Source of the DNA: Silene latifolia
Taxonomy: Eukaryota > Streptophyta > Magnoliopsida > Caryophyllales > Caryophyllaceae
Reading direction: 5' to 3'
Assembly: GCF_048544455.1 (NCBI RefSeq)
Contig: NC_133536.1
Span: 172,690,325 to 172,754,324 of the forward strand
Length of the DNA stretch: 64,000 nt
Part shown: piece by piece, positions 54,750-64,000 of the stretch
How positions within the stretch are numbered: position 1 is the stretch's first letter
Layout of the letters: each line of letters begins with the position of its first letter
Notes under the pieces: model-generated
The model's input: only the letters and a program-made list of their open reading frames with translations
The model's database searches: none
Told to the model about the DNA's origin: nothing
Made by a program: the position numbers and the translations under genes

Positions 54750-56095
54750 TGACATTGAGAATGAGGCCGAAGGCAAGCAGGTTGAAGAAGAGAAAGAGGA
54801 GGTAGAAACACCTCTACAATTGGTTAGAGGGTTAGAAGAATATGACCAAAGAAGCTCGGTGATCGAAGATACCGAAACTATCAATGTGGGAACCACCCTA
54901 GAACCGCAGAAGCTGAAGATAAGAACTTCCTTAGATCCCGTAGAGAGACAAGGGTTCATTGACCTGCTGATTGAGTTCAAAGATGTTTCCGCATGATCTT
55001 ACAAAGACATGCTGGGAATCGATACGGAAATTGCAGAGCACGGGATTCCGATCAAACCAGGGTTCAAACCAGTAAAGCAGAAGCTACGCAGAATGCGTTC
55101 GGAGTGGTCTTTAAAGATTAAGGAAGAAATTGATGAATAGCTCAAGTTCGGGTTTATAAAGGTATCAAAGTATTCGGATTGGGTCGCCAATGTAGTGCCA
55201 GAACCGAAAAAACATGGCAAAGTTCGCGTGTGTGGACTTTCGGGATCTGAACAAATCTAGTCTGAAGGACAACTTTTCGTTACCTCATATCGATATCTTG
55301 ATTGACAATACCGCAAATCATGCATTACTTTACTTCATGGATGGATATGCCAGTTATAATGGGATTAAGATAGTCGAGGAAGACATGCATAAGACAACGT
55401 TTACATCACAATAGGGAACCTATTGTTACACAGTAATGCCTTTCGGTTTGATAAATGCCGGGGCGACGTACCAAAGAACAGCAACGACGTTGCTACAAGA
55501 TATGATGCACAAATAATTTGAAGTTTATGTCGATGACATGATAGTCAAGTCAAAGGAACTAAGTGGCCATCTTGCGGCGCTACGAAATGTTTTTGAAAGA
55601 TTGCGAAAGTACAACATGAGACTAAATCCGCAGAAGTGTGCTTTCAGGGTCACCTCTGGCAAACTGTTGGGTCATATCGTTAGCCAGCATGGTATCAGAG
55701 TAGACCCATCAAAGATAAAAGCCATTATGGAATGCCCCATCCTGAGGCCGAGAAAGAAATTCGAGGTTTCCTGGGAAGAGTTCAATACATAAGCCGTTTC
55801 GTCGCGAAGTTGACGATGATTTGTGAGCCGATCTTTAAGAAACTGAAGGTTGGAGAACACGTTCTGTGGGATGACCAGTGTCAAACCGCGTTCAATAAAA
55901 CAAAGGAAGTGTTATCTTCTCCACCAGTATTAAGCCCACCAGAAGTCGGGCTGCCGTTATCACTGTATCTAATTGTTACGGATACAGCGATGAGAGCTAT
56001 GTTAGCCCAAACAGTTGACAAAGAATAAAAAGCTATACTACATCAGTAAAAAGTTTTTAGACTATGAAGTAAAGTATACACCTCTTGAAAAGACG
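54750..56095 (+). pseudogene. Reverse transcriptase and RNase H of the Ogre-like element
   Basis: KQKLRRMRSEWSLKIKEEID, a WVANVVPEPKKHGKVRVCVD block, FRDLNKSSLKDNFSLPHIDI, TVMPFGLINAGATYQR, YVDDMIVKS (YVDD 55526-55537), MRLNPQKCAFRVTSGKLLGH, then EIRGFLGRVQYISRFVAKL. In-frame stops near 54994, 55138, 55412 (TAG) and 55516 (CACAAATAATTT), a frameshift near 55735, and stops in RNase H near 56026. FMDGYASYN lacks the Gln usually following. Confidence 0.88.
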
Positions 56096-56872
56096 TGTTT
56101 GACCCTAGTCTCGGCAACAAGAAATTAACACATTACATGCTTAGCTACAGTGTGAGTGTGTACTCCAAAATGGATCCGATCAAGTATTTGTTTGAAAAAC
56201 CAGTGCTAAACAGAAGAATGTCTAGATGGACCCTCATGTTATCAGAGTTTGATCTCAAGTATGTACCTTTAAAAGTGATCAAGGGCAGGGCAGTTGCCGA
56301 ATTCCTCGCCGATAATCCAATTGAAGAAATAGAAGTCGTCGACACTTGGTCATTTCTCGACGAAGACGTGCACGTCGAGAATGACGTATGGGATTTGTAT
56401 TTCGATTCGAACTACATGGGATATGGAGTAGGAATTCTTCTTATCTCGCCAACAGGTGAACATGTGCCCATGTCCACTAAGGTGGATTCCAATGTCATGA
56501 GCAACGCCGCTGAACATGAAGCATGTTTGCTTGGTTTACGCAGTGCTCTTGACTTGGGTGTGAAGAATTTGTTAGTACATGAAGACTCGTCCCTTGTGAT
56601 CAATCAAGTGGGTGGGTCATGGAAAATTAAGAGCCAAAGTTTGGCCCTATATCAAACCAGAATCAAAGAATCGGAAAAGTACTTCGAGGATATTCAATAT
56701 GTTCACCTCCCGAGAGAGGAAAATCAGTTTTGCAGATGCGTTGTCCAAACTAGCTGCCTTGATTAACATTCCTGACCACATAGACCGTATGCCAATATGT
56801 GTCGAACAAAGATCGTCACCTGATTATGTGAATGCACTTGATGATGCCGAGGAAGGTGAAACCGAACCCTAG
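56095..56872 (+). pseudogene. End of RNase H and archaeal-type RNase H of the Ogre-like element
   Basis: SRWTLMLSEFDLKYVPLKVI and GRAVAEFLADNP close the first RNase H. The second has WDLYFDSNYMGYGVGILLIS (first Asp; the usual G-A between D and S is missing), EHEACLLGLRSALDLGVKNL, HEDSSLVINQVGGSWKIKS and, after a +1 shift near 56725, FADALSKLAALINIPDHIDR. Confirms the Tat/Ogre branch. Confidence 0.87.
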
Positions 56873-58126
56873 TACACAGCCATTTTAAAATTCAAGGAAA
56901 CAGAAGAGTATCCTCCCGACCTTGACACGCGTGGGAAGTGCGCTTTGTGAATGTTATCCGCCCAATTCATCAGGACTGATGATGGGAAATTGTATAAGAA
57001 GACGGTTCAAGGTGTTTTGTTGTGATGCATCGATAAACCGACAGCTGAAAAGGTTATGGAGAAAGTCCATGATGGTGAACGTGGGCCACACATGAATGCC
57101 CATATGTTGGTTTGTAAGTTCATAAGGCTTGGTTATTATTGGACAACGATGGAAAGATATTGTTGCAAGTATGTCAGGCACTGTCACAATTGTCAGATAT
57201 TTGCAAATGTGCAGCACGTGGCACCTTCTATGTTATACACGCCATGACGTCACCCTGACCATCTTCAACCTAGGGAATCGACGTCATTGGAAAAATAAAC
57301 CCATTAGGAAATGGAGGGCACGGTTTTATCCTTGTTGCAATTGACTACTTCACGAAATGGGTAGAGGCTAAATCTTACAAAGTGCTAAAAGGAAAGCAAG
57401 TAGCACAGTTCATTCAGAATGACATCATTTGCCGGTATGGAGTATGTACCACATGAGTTCATCAGCGATCATGGAACCCATTTTCAAGCTGAGGCTACAG
57501 TTACACTTGAAAAGTATAAAATCAAACATCACAAGTCAGCACCATACCGACCATAGATGAATGGTGCGATAGAGGTTCCTAATAAAAAAGTTACAGTCAT
57601 TTTAAGGAAGATGTCTGAGAACTATAGGGAGTGGCCGCAAAAGATACCCTTCGCATTATGGGGGTATAGAACTTCAATCAAAACAGCCATGGGAGCAACC
57701 CCGTATTACTTGGTATATGTAATGGAAGCGGTTCAACCAGTTGAGCTAGAAGTACCATCCCTATGGATCCTACTGGAAAGCCAGGTTCTCGAAGCAGATT
57801 GGGTTCATGCAAGGTATGATTCAGTAGCCATGCTCGGCAAGCGGCGTTTGAACGCATTATACCACATCCAACTCTACTAGAAAAGGATAGAGAGAGCTTT
57901 TAATAAGAAGGTGAAACCACGAGAGATCAACTAAGGAGACTTAGTTCTCAAGTCGGTTAGAGCTCTATTACCTATTGACCCGAGGGGTAAGTTTAAACCA
58001 AATTGGGCAGGCCCTAATTTGGTAAAGAAGATTTAGTCAGTAGGCGTTGTTCGATTAACAGATTTTGATGGGAATGACTTCACAAATCCTCTGAATTTTG
58101 ACCAGCAGAAGAGATACTATCCTTGA
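56873..58126 (+). pseudogene. Integrase of the Ogre-like element
   Basis: Zinc-binding part HMNAHMLVCKFIRLGYYWTT...YVRHCHNCQIF. The first core Asp region is shifted (57243-57440). FISDHGTHF has His where Asn is usual (DNGTHF). MNGAIEVPNK gives the Glu. ATPYYLVYVMEAVQPVELEV and, after stops, GDLVLKSVRALLPIDPRGKF and QQKRYYP at the end (58126). Confidence 0.85.
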
Positions 58127-58488
58127 TGACCTCATTCTCAAATGTTATGATATAATTTTTGAATTACAAATGTTTTTAGAATAAGTTGTGAGTTGTTTGT
58201 CAACACTGCATGAAATATTTTATGTGAGAACTACGGACTCGGTTTGATTCTGTTGCAAAGCAGATACGTAGGCAACTCTTAGTTAAGAGTACAACCGAAA
58301 CATGTAAAACAAAAATGAAATTTTGATGCAGAAAACAGGGGATTTCTAATAAATCATAAGTTTTTATTTATTCTAAATTCTAAGCGAAGCCCGTTACAAT
58401 ATTTTATTCCGGGCGAAGCCCATCACACACAACTAAAAAAGGAAAGCACACAAACAGTAATAGTAATAGTAAATAGTAATGTTGAAGA
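58127..58488. other. 3' non-coding spacer of the Ogre-like element
   Basis: Contains GGTTTGATTCTGTTGCAAAG with GATACGTAGGCAAC (58237-58276), repeated in modified form at 61318-61355, and two GCGAAGCCC motifs (58384-58425). Confidence 0.6.
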
Positions 58489-60141
58489 CTACTCTTTGCT
58501 ACCCTCAGTCGGGACGCACGCCCCATCACGACGAGACGGAGTCTCACCCATCATCACCTGGGCTCTTTTCTTCGGAGGAATCATCAATTCTTCACGAGGG
58601 CCCAATCTGTCTTTCACACTAGGTCGAGGACCAAGTCTTTTTGCAAGTGTCAACCAACTTTCACTCCTCGGACCTAACCTCTTCCACACATCTGAAACCA
58701 AAGAGTCAGTCGTAGGAGTCGAGTCAGTCTCTGTTTCGGACCTAGATGAAATCGGGGTTGTCCGAGTAATGAATTCTCGGTTCTTCTCCCCTTCCTTGTG
58801 GTATTTGTAGTCAATGGCTTCATCCTTGTAAAGTTCCCTTCGGGCCTTAAAAGAAGGCTCAATAGTCCACTGCAAATGAGGAGGTGACACCCAAGTTGAG
58901 CAAACAGCTCAGAAATATGCCAAATAGTCCTCCGAGTCCAAGACTCAAACCATGTGTTGCACCTCGCAAGAGTCACCTCCTTGACTTAGCCGCAAACAGG
59001 CTCAATAGCAGGAATTCGTTGCTGACGACCGACCTGTCGAAGAACACGGTCCGGGTAGATATGGGTGGGCCACTCCAAGCCGTAAAGAGTGAGATGTCTA
59101 GTTCTATCAGTTTCAGACAAGCCACTGACTGCAGTAAGGCGGAGCCAAGGTAAGGCCCATCTAACATGTAACCCAGTATCGGCAGAAAGCCGCTGTCGCC
59201 AGAAAGGTTCCTTCCCAGTAGCAAACCGACGGTGAAGAGAAGTGAAGCTTCTCACTTCGTATGTATCCGGAACCTTTGGTGGATCAATCAACTCAAGTCT
59301 CTCATATAGCCAGATTTGTGAAAAAGGGCCGAGAAAGCGAGTTAGACTACCGGAAATGATGTCAAACCCATTGAAAAGAAAGGAGGTGGGCAAAAAAGAG
59401 AGAGAGAGAGAAAAAAAACGAAAAAAAAAACACTGCAAAAAAGAAAAAACGAAAAAAAAAAAAACACTGCAAAAAAGAAAAGAAAAGAAAAGAACAACAA
59501 AAAAGACATACCTGTAGAAGACGAGTTGATCCAGTGTAAGCAAGGTTTGGGTTGGTCTTCCGAGCATCTAACCCAGCAATAATTTCAGCAAGAAGGAGCC
59601 AAGCTGGGCTCATACGATGCTCTATTTGTTCAACAATTCGGTTGAACTTCGCTTTACCATAACAAGTTGGTACCTCAATATGCCCTTAAAAAGCATAAAG
59701 ATGAAGCATAATCAATACAAAAGCCCTGCGACGTAACGCCGTAAGAATTAATGGGTCGTCAGTACGACCAAATTTCTGAGGAATGGCGAGTAGGTTAACT
59801 CGCTCCCCATCGACGAAGGCCCGCTCCTCATCATGTGACAAACCAAGGAAGTCACGATACTTGTTAGCCCATCCCTTCTGGAAGTTAACAGGAGTTAGCC
59901 CATTCCTCCAACCTCCTACAAAAGAAATTTCTTCCGGAAAGGGACAATTCTCTCCTTCAGGAAAGGCAAAAACATGATGAATAGGGTCCCAAAATTTTAA
60001 GCACTCATCAAGAAAAACGATTTCAGGCAAGACCTGCCTCAGCGGGACTAGCTGTTACAATCCCGTATCAACAAGTATTCGAGATTCCAATCCTTTGAAA
60101 TCAGAGGCCCAAGATGTCATGGCTTTTCGAAGAGAATTCAT
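58489..60141 (-). pseudogene. Antisense spliced gene of the Ogre-like element (plant-mobile-domain/DUF7745-like)
   Basis: ATG at 60141 (MNSLRKAMTSWASDF). Exon 1 to 59512 reads FWDPIHHVFAFPEGENCPFP, LLAIPQKFGRTDDPLILTAL and RRRAFVLIMLHLYAF. Donor CTACAG|GTATGT at 59512/59511. The intron is T-rich on this strand (59400-59510), with an acceptor near 59347 or slightly upstream, not settled because the phase does not fit the nearest AG. Exon 2 reads FSQIWLYERLELIDPPKVPD and PTHIYPDRVLRQVGRQQRIP, features of a plant-mobile-domain-like family found in retroelements and some plant genes. TAA stops lie near 60055 and at 59686; there is a further stop at 58986 and a frameshift near 58890 before the Ser/Arg-rich tail. 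Function unknown. Confidence 0.75.
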
Positions 60142-60207
60142 GTTTAACAGGAAGTTTTGTGTGAAGAAAAGACTTAGAAGTTATGATTTGTCTCTTATTA
60201 CGATCTC

Positions 60208-60217
60208 CTTATATAGA
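60208..60217 (-). promoter_or_regulatory. TATA box of the Ogre-like antisense gene
   Basis: CTATATAAGG on the minus strand, 67-76 bp upstream of the ATG at 60141, giving a plausible short 5' leader. Confidence 0.6.
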
Positions 60218-60595
60218 AAAATAAGGAGATAATTTTAGCTAGGGTTTAGGAAACCCTTGCTTGCCGCCCAAGTAACAGGGCCGGGTGTCCTTGGGGCGTG
60301 GGCTTCCGAGCTTCCTCATCATCCTTTATCACTTGTTGCACCAAAGTTCGATGTCACGGGCTTTATTTGTGTTTCCTAGGCCAGAATGGCCAATCTACAT
60401 TTCTACCCCCAGCAAGTTAATGTTTGAGTTAAAACCCGTACACACTGACAAATTTTCCCTTATTCTGAGTAGCGAGCTATGTCTTGCCCATGTTTATTTA
60501 CAGGTCGATCACCCGAGTCAGAAACTCGAAACATGTTTACCCGTCATATGCAAATCTCATCCAAATTTCAAAATCAATAGCTTTTTTCGAAAATG
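60218..60595. other. Non-coding region upstream of the antisense gene
   Basis: No gene. Would hold the upstream promoter of the antisense gene. Confidence 0.4.
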
Positions 60596-60599
60596 TTAT

Positions 60600-60815
60600 G
60601 TCCGGGCGAAACTCATTTTTCAAAATGAAATGTTATGTTCGGGCGAAGCCCATATTCGATTGAAATAATTTCGGGCGAAGCCCATTTTCAAATGTCAGTT
60701 TCGGGCGAAGCCCATATTCGAATGAAATAATTCCGAGCGAAGCCCATTTTCAAATATTAGTTCCGGGCGAAGCCCATTTTCAAAATGAAATGTCAATCCC
60801 GGGGGAAGCTCATTT
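60600..60815. repeat. Tandem array of GGGCGAAGCCC units
   Basis: Seven units spaced 30-37 bp (60604, 60640, 60673, 60703, 60733, 60765, 60800). Five keep the exact core GCGAAGC. Each unit is followed by CATTTTCAAAT or CATATTCGAAT and a short A/T linker. Two more cores occur at 58384-58425. Confidence 0.92.
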
Positions 60816-61585
60816 TCATATGTCAAATCAGGTCAGAAACCCAATTCAATGTTTTAGTTCGGGCCTCACGCCCTCCATGTTTTAGCTATGATTTCCGAAA
60901 GCTCGGGACAAAATTATGTGATTTCTGCTATGATGTATGTCTAAGTTTTAGCAGGTACGCTCCAATTAGGACTTTAGACCCAATGCAACTGGGGGCTATG
61001 TCGCTTTCAGCTCCAGAGACGGCTATAATGACGAACGGATAAGTCTCCATAAAGTAAAGTAATCCACATCGGGTTACTAAGATGAAAATATTCCCCAACG
61101 GAATGCAACCAGTGATATTAGAACAACGTTGCTCAAATGTTAGGCACCAAAGGTGAAGAATCGCAGCTCAAGTGAGCTAATGCACATGCCACTCGAAGAG
61201 TATAGACATCATGGGAGTGGTATCTCCAAAGTATGACGGCAACCTCTTTTCGGAAAACTCCGTTTTGGGCCGAGACTTCAAAATGCCAAGGCCAAGGTAT
61301 GTCGAACTATGATGCTGGTTTGATTCCGTCACAATGGATACATAGGTGCCTAAGGATAAGGCTCAACCCAGCATATATGTAAGTTTATGGGTCGACGACC
61401 AATGATAACGATTTGACGCAACAAAAGCAAGAGTCAATCCCCAGCGAAGTTTTAGGTATGATCTCTTCTTATGGCTGGCGAGCTTATATACGCAAGTCTA
61501 ATGGATTATAAATGACCCGCGGAAACCTTAGGTCGAGAGGGACATGGGGTATACTTTAACTTTTGCCTTGTCCAAGCCTCAGTCA
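60816..61585. other. 3' untranslated region of the Ogre-like element
   Basis: No ORF with recognisable content. Ends in the PPT. Confidence 0.5.
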
Positions 61586-61597
61586 AAGGGGGGGCTC
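61586..61597 (+). promoter_or_regulatory. Polypurine tract of the Ogre-like element
   Basis: AAAGGGGGGGCTC-type run directly before TGTAGATACCCG. Confidence 0.8.
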
Positions 61598-62748
61598 TGT
61601 AGATACCCGTATCCATCGATATTGTAATTTACAGAAATCCCGACAAAACACCTGTTTATGATAGGACACATGTTTACTTACATCGCTCGTTAGCGGATTC
61701 CGTTTTGTGATGCAGGACAAGCGTTATTTGACGGGTTTATAATTTAAATAAAATTTAAATTATTTCGAAATAAATGAAATGTATTTCTTCGATTTTCATA
61801 TTTTTGAGTTTATTTAAAATTTAAAGCTTTTATAATTTATTTTCAAAAATAAGTTATTCTTCAAAGTTTTTATTTTGAATTTATTTGAAATAAAATGTGT
61901 GACAATTTCGTGTTTTATCGCCTTATTTTAATTCGAAGAATTGATTTTTCTAAGCGGTTTTAAACGAGATTTTGAGACGGTTTTACGCTCGATTTTAAGC
62001 GAGAATCGAGGTATAGCTTTACCACATCCTATTCCCCCATGGTCCCGGGTTCGAGCCCCCATGCACACACCTTTCCCTCTTCTTTTTTCCCGCTCAAACC
62101 ACGACTCAAACACCCCACAACCAAGCCCAACCACCCTGTCTTCGAGGCACAAACACCATCCCTTCCACCCAACACCCAGCCAGCCATCCACCCAACACCT
62201 AGCCCAACAAACCAACACCTATACTAACCCAAACCTGTGCCCATAACCAAACCCAACCCACACCCAAACCCACGACCCGAGCCCCTATTTTTACGAGTTA
62301 AAACATGGAGCTTTTGGTCCCTTTTTTGAGCCCCCATCCAAGCCAATTACCTCCCTTTTTTCTCTTAATAATTCCCCAAGAATAAGGAGATATTTTCCCC
62401 ATCCTACCAACTCACAAAACCCCCTCAAAATAGAAACCGAATATCCTCCTATATCCTTTCCAAAACCGATTTATTTCACCTCTTAAATCATATTTCGACC
62501 ACATTCATTTATTCACTCTCCAAGCAAGCTATCCTACTCTCATATGCAGCCAAAATACCGAGCCTTTAGAACCCTAGAAGCACCCCCCTTACCATTTCCT
62601 ATATAAGCAAGCGCGTACACACACACACTCACAAAGAGAGACCCCTTTTTTCGACCTAATTTTTGAACAATACACACAAAAGCCTCACGTTACAAAAAAC
62701 CATGGCATCCTCTCATACCCAGAAACAAATAAATATGATCCGTCTTAT
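61598..62748 (+). repeat. 3' LTR of the Ogre-like element (truncated)
   Basis: Starts TGTAGATACCCG after the PPT. AT-rich U3, a C-rich CCCAACCACCC tract (62095-62280) and TATATAAG at 62600-62607. Cut at 62748 by family A copy 3. Confidence 0.75.
62600..62607 (+). promoter_or_regulatory. TATA box of the Ogre-like 3' LTR
   Basis: TATATAAG in CATTTCC-TATATAAG-CAAGC, followed 25-35 bp later by CACACACACTCAC. Confidence 0.6.
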
Positions 62749-64000
62749 TGTAGATACCTCATTTCTGCACCTCCCGCAAACCACCCGTTAATGATTGGGC
62801 CGCAGAACGATTTATGACAGTTCGTAAGTTTATCGTCAAGTGATAGCTCAAATACTAGTGTCTACCCCTAGGTTGTCATCTACGCGCCATTACGGTCATT
62901 TTGAGAGTAATTAGAGTGCATTCGGAGTCCGGGTCAAAAACTGCTTCATTTTTCAATAAACCGTTTAAAATGTCGAGTCGGAATGTTCTAGAGTATTCCG
63001 GATATTTATTACATATTTTCATTTTATATTCTTTGGTATAATATTTCCCGAAAATCTTATTTTAGGGAATAAGGAAGTCGAGATCTACCGCAATTCCATA
63101 AAAGAAACGCGGAAATCTTTCTTCCGCAGGAGGAAACCTCTGGGGAAAGGACGCAGCACCTGCTTCGCCTCTTCCAAGATTCATAGTGGCTATTGCGCCT
63201 CTTCCCCAGCCCTTTTCTGCGTATTTTCAGATCATTTTGAGATTTGTTTCCAAAGTTTCAGTCATTCCATAATTCCTCCGTGTGGTTAGTATAAATAGGG
63301 ACCTTCGTCATCCTCATATTTCTCACGCGAGTGTCCGCCCTTCTCTTCTCCCTTTGGATTCTAAGACCGTGCTCTAAGCTTATTGACGTCTACGTGCTTG
63401 ATCAATCGACCACGTAAGCTCGGATCCTTCTGAGTACCAGTCACGTTGCATGACCGACCAATTTGACCAGCTACACTCAATTAATCAATCAATTTAATCT
63501 AAATCCTTTTACGAGGGCACTTTCATCATACATTCGAGTCGAGCAATCACTAAACGTTAACTTAGTTAATCTTGTTTCGTCAAACATGTAAGTCTGAGGG
63601 TGTAAATCCCATCTTTTATTATTGTATTTTATTATTGTACCAATTAATGTAAGGTTTACGTCAAAAATAAGCTTAAGAACGATTTCTAAAACCCTTTTAT
63701 TAGACTATTTTTACGGATTAGCTAGACGTCGAGAAGAAACTCAGCAACTGCTGCGCCTCTTTGAAGAGTCACAGCATCTACTGCGCCTCTTCCAGAGGCT
63801 GCCGTAGTTCCTGCTTTTCTTCTTCTTCCTCGCCTCTCTGTTAATTCGTCCTAGTTTGTTTCTTTTTCTTATTTTCTTCTTATTCGTTCGTATATAATAA
63901 TTATAACACATATTCATAGTAATTTATCGTCATTAAATTCGACTTAAATACCTTATAATCAATATTTGCGGGTTTTCGTCATCAAATTAAACCCGAATTT
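62749..64000 (+). mobile_element. LTR family A, copy 3 (cut by the window end)
   Basis: Starts TGTAGATACCTCATTTCTGC; 1252 bp visible, colinear with copy 2. TATA at 63290-63298, palindrome clusters at 63149-63210 and 63745-63808. It appears inserted in the Ogre-like 3' LTR; the other boundary is outside the window. Confidence 0.75.

Larger units (their letters stand above)
43016..62748 (+). mobile_element. Ogre-like Ty3/gypsy element (decayed, with two nested insertions)
   Basis: PBS TGGCGACTCCGCTGGGGA at 43016-43033, three bases after a CCACA LTR end at 43012. Then a leader interrupted by 43650-51085, gag from about 51490, RT, RNase H, archaeal-type RNase H, integrase to 58126, an antisense gene (58489-60141), a GCGAAGC array, PPT and 3' LTR start at 61598. 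The 3' LTR is cut at 62748 by family A copy 3. The 5' LTR cannot be aligned to the visible 3' LTR, because the 3' copy is truncated. All coding parts carry stops. Confidence 0.8.

Noticed and set aside
59362..59517. Phe/Lys-rich ORFs
   Set aside because: Frames through the A/T-rich intron of the antisense gene.
61941..62246. Pro/Thr-rich ORFs in the C-rich tract
   Set aside because: Low-complexity composition in an LTR, open on both strands, no domain.

Overview
The window is plant nuclear DNA, probably from a core eudicot. The Tat/Retand-like and Ogre-like retroelements would fit Caryophyllales, but the species cannot be fixed from sequence alone. I found no cellular gene, no genuine tRNA or rRNA gene and no CRISPR array. 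Almost everything is transposable-element DNA in several nested layers, with LTRs, target-site duplications (TSDs), primer-binding sites (PBSs) and splice sites still readable.

Layout. 1-1442: reverse copy of an LTR family called here family A, cut by the window edge. 1468-2913: isolated LTR of Athila/Tat type. 3405-4388: a 290-bp (GTT)n array, a hairpin and a probable LTR tail. 5006-5172: long-TIR MITE. 5459-16458: a Stowaway-like MITE split by Tat/Retand-like element 1 (5623-16375, TSD AACAA). 16544-16919: another MITE. 17330-38973: a broken mariner-like transposase, split by a 586-bp hAT-like element (17466-18051) and by a reverse-oriented Ty1/copia element (18855-38426, TSD TGATG). One LTR of that copia element is itself split by Tat/Retand-like element 2 (20084-30896, TSD CGTAT). 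39064-42300: a local repeat with family A copy 2 inside it (39530-41804). 43016-62748: a decayed Ogre-like element. It hosts a young pol-less Athila-like element (43650-51085, TSD GTAGG, LTRs about 99.7% identical) and a second hAT-like element (51781-52533). 62749-64000: family A copy 3.

How the parts work. Elements 1 and 2 have the Tat order gag, protease, RT, RNase H, second (archaeal-type) RNase H, integrase. Past integrase, on the opposite strand, each carries a spliced gene. Its exon lengths (592, 156 and 380 nt, then a fourth exon) are the same in both elements, with GT-AG junctions and compatible phases. The Ogre-like element also has an antisense gene, of a different protein family, with its own TATA box and an intron. 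The pol-less element keeps LTRs, PBS, polypurine tract (PPT) and one long ORF, so it must be mobilised by enzymes encoded elsewhere. All pol genes in the window are broken; many stops look like C-to-T or G-to-A changes, as expected for methylated, silenced repeats.

Most notable signals: the antisense spliced genes; clustered short palindromes just upstream of the TATA box in three unrelated LTR families; a tandem array built around the GCGAAGC mini-hairpin; and tRNA-like A/B boxes inside both hAT-like elements.
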